NCBI GenBank assembly: GCA_017853285.1
Contig: JAFMJU010000027.1
Location: 1 to 14,698 of the forward strand
Length of the DNA stretch: 14,698 bases
Source: Gemmataceae bacterium
GTDB lineage: Bacteria > Planctomycetota > Planctomycetia > Gemmatales > Gemmataceae
Direction: 5' to 3'
Shown: positions 13,278 to 14,698 of the stretch, one piece after another
Position numbering within the stretch: position 1 is the stretch's first letter
Layout of the letters: every line of letters begins with the position of its first letter
Made by a program: the position numbers and the translations under genes
Notes under the pieces: generated by a model
Database searches by the model: none
What the model was told of the DNA's origin: nothing
Seen by the model: only the letters and a program-made list of their open reading frames with translations

Positions 13278-14489
13278 ATGCGACATATTTCCTTATTGGT
13301 CCTTGGCTTACTGTCAATCGGCCTCACTTGGGCCACCGCGCAGACCCAACCCATCCCGGGCCAACTCCCCCCTCCAGGGGGGGGAGCATCCAAGGACAAG
13401 GGCGATGAAAAGGACTTGGTTCCAGCCAAAAGCGGCAAGGAAAACTACATCTCCACGGTGGGCGGCCGTGGCCTTAACGAATGGATCACAGACCTGAAAA
13501 ACGCGGATCCAAGCGTCAGGGAACGCGCCATCCGCGCGGTGGTGATGTTTGGCCCATTGGCCAGCCAGGCCATCCCCACCATCATCGAGCGCACCAACGA
13601 CAAGGATGGCTCCCCGCGCATCCGCGCCGTGATGGCACTGGGGATGATGGACTTGGCCGACCGGGACATCCCCAAGGTGGTGGAGGCCCTGGTACGGCGA
13701 ATCGGAAACGAACCCCAGGCGGTGATCCGCTACCAGGCAATGATTAGCCTCGCACGCTTCCAACCCATCGACGCCAAAAGCGCGATCCCTTCATTGGCCA
13801 AGGAGGTGGAGGACATCAACACCTGGGAGATCCGGAAGTTGGCCGTCTCGCTGCTTGCAAGCCTGGGATACGATGATTCCAAAGGTCCAGACCCGCTCGC
13901 GCTCAAGGGGCTTATCACCGCCCTGAAGGACCCGGCCATCCAAGTGAAACAGGAGGCGGTTTACGGCCTGGCCACCATCGGGCGCCCAGCCGATGCCGCC
14001 TTGGCAACCAGCGTCAAAAACGCATTCACCGGCCTGTTGACCAACCCGGACAAGGGGATCGCCATCTGGGCCAATGTCGGGCTCATCAATCTGGATAAAC
14101 CCGATGGCAAGCTACTCTCCAACATTTCAAGGCACTTGGACGACCAGCGAGCCGATGTACGCGTCCTGGCGGCGCGGGCCCTGGGCACGATGGGCAAACT
14201 AGCCGAATTCACCATTCCCGAACTCACCAGGGCCTTGAACGACAAAGAGCCCGAGGTACAGATGATGGCCGCCTGGGCCCTGGCGATGATGGGGCCAAAC
14301 GCCATCAAGGCACTGCCAAACCTGAGAGACTTGGCCGACAACAAAAAGACCCTCGAACCCGTCAAACAAAGCGCCCAGATGGCAATCGGCCAAATAACCG
14401 GAAAACCGGAAGGCTCCCTCGCACCCAAACCGGGCAAACTGGAACCCAAGGCACCCCCAGCCGGCAAGGATGGCAAGACCCCCGGCTAG
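13278..14489 (+). CDS. Secreted HEAT-repeat protein
   Basis: The 403-residue product starts with a clear signal peptide (MRHISLLVLGLLSIGLTWATA, cleavage probably after Ala21). A Pro/Gly- and Lys/Asp-rich linker follows (22-60). Residues about 66-375 make roughly eight helical HEAT-like repeats, with recurring patterns such as DPSVRERAIRAVVMFG, DPAIQVKQEAVYGLATIG, RADVRVLAARALGTMG and EPEVQMMAAWALAMMG. The tail (376-403) is Lys/Pro-rich and probably disordered. No catalytic or heme motif is present, so a protein-protein scaffold role is likely; it may bind the neighbouring cytochromes, some of which carry similar repeats, but that is inference. GGGAGG at 13264-13269 lies 8 bases before the ATG. 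The gene is divergent from the cytochrome operon and ends at a strong terminator. Confidence 0.9.
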   Translation: MRHISLLVLGLLSIGLTWATAQTQPIPGQLPPPGGGASKDKGDEKDLVPAKSGKENYISTVGGRGLNEWITDLKNADPSVRERAIRAVVMFGPLASQAIPTIIERTNDKDGSPRIRAVMALGMMDLADRDIPKVVEALVRRIGNEPQAVIRYQAMISLARFQPIDAKSAIPSLAKEVEDINTWEIRKLAVSLLASLGYDDSKGPDPLALKGLITALKDPAIQVKQEAVYGLATIGRPADAALATSVKNAFTGLLTNPDKGIAIWANVGLINLDKPDGKLLSNISRHLDDQRADVRVLAARALGTMGKLAEFTIPELTRALNDKEPEVQMMAAWALAMMGPNAIKALPNLRDLADNKKTLEPVKQSAQMAIGQITGKPEGSLAPKPGKLEPKAPPAGKDGKTPG

Positions 14490-14561
14490 GCCAGGCCAAA
14501 ATCAAGGGGATGCTTGTGGCCATGCCCCTCATCCAAGTCCTCTGAAGGGCCTCCACCAAGG

Positions 14562-14594
14562 AAAAAGCCCCGCTTGAATCGGCGGGGCTTTTTT
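14562..14594. terminator. Bidirectional intrinsic terminator after the HEAT-repeat gene
   Basis: AAAAAGCCCCGC (14562-14573) pairs with GCGGGGCTTTTT (14582-14593), 12 bp with an 8-base loop. Six T residues follow on the plus strand, and five A residues on the 5' side serve the minus strand. It ends the HEAT gene and suits a convergent gene on the right. Confidence 0.92.
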
Positions 14595-14620
14595 ATGGTT
14601 AGTGGCTTATCGAGGGGGAA

Positions 14621-14698
14621 TCATTTGGAATCTTTGGGATCCTGCGGCTTGGCATCTTTCTCAAGGGGGGATTCAGGCCCTTTGTTAGGGGCTCCCGG
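14621..14698 (-). CDS. C-terminal end of an unidentified minus-strand gene (partial)
   Basis: Reading leftward from the right edge, one frame stays open for 25 codons and ends at TGA (14623-14621). It gives a Pro/Lys/Asp-rich tail ending LEKDAKPQDPKDSK. The stop lies 27 bases before the bidirectional terminator, as expected for a convergent gene. The composition resembles the disordered tails of exported proteins in this window. The stretch is too short to name a family, and an open frame of this length could arise by chance in GC-rich DNA. Confidence 0.5.
   Translation of the reverse strand, partial: PGAPNKGPESPLEKDAKPQDPKDSK

Noticed and set aside
1..14698. CRISPR arrays, insertion sequences, prophage or integrase sites, including at the tRNA
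   Set aside because: No repeated spacer pattern, transposase motif, terminal repeats or duplicated tRNA end was seen on reading both strands.

Overview
The window is about 62-65% GC by eye and almost fully coding. It looks like chromosomal DNA of a planctomycete, most likely of the Gemmatales/Gemmataceae type. The basis is family content: a DUF1549/DUF1553 (PSCyt2/PSD1) protein, a planctomycete-type cytochrome fused to WD40 repeats, a giant propeller-HEAT-heme protein of the TIGR02604/TIGR02603 kind, and a HEAT-repeat secreted protein. These families are expanded in Planctomycetota. The exact taxon is inference. No mobile element, CRISPR array or phage gene is visible.

Left part (1-3695): housekeeping genes. 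A 5' fragment of plsY (membrane glycerol-3-phosphate acyltransferase) runs leftward off the edge. Rightward follow a tRNA-Gly(GCC) with its own promoter-like site and an intrinsic terminator, then a proteostasis cluster: tig (trigger factor), clpP1 and clpP2. The two ClpP proteins differ: the second has a canonical Ser-His-Asp triad, while the first has Asn where the catalytic Asp should be, plus an inserted segment after its first beta strand. Stem-loops sit in both intergenic gaps of this cluster. No clpX is present beside it in this window.

Middle part (3793-7974): a probable lipoprotein with a coiled coil and a long Pro-rich tail, then a 1000-residue exported protein with an N-terminal dehydrogenase-like beta-propeller, a HEAT-like middle and a C-terminal c-type heme domain. 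A 14-bp bidirectional terminator closes it against a convergent two-gene operon.

Right part (8054-14698): on the minus strand, a cytochrome-WD40 gene overlaps by ATGA a DUF1549/DUF1553 gene with two heme-type motifs, so the two are probably translationally coupled. A divergent 335-bp intergenic region with several inverted repeats, including a 14-bp perfect palindrome, separates this operon from a rightward secreted HEAT-repeat protein. That gene ends in another strong bidirectional terminator, facing what looks like the 3' end of a further minus-strand gene.

The cytochrome proteins (4972-7974, 8054-11464, 11461-12939) all carry export signals or are expected outside the cytoplasm, and plausibly act together in extracytoplasmic electron transfer or polymer oxidation; their substrates cannot be read from sequence. 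The most noteworthy single observation is the asymmetric ClpP pair with the Asp-to-Asn change.
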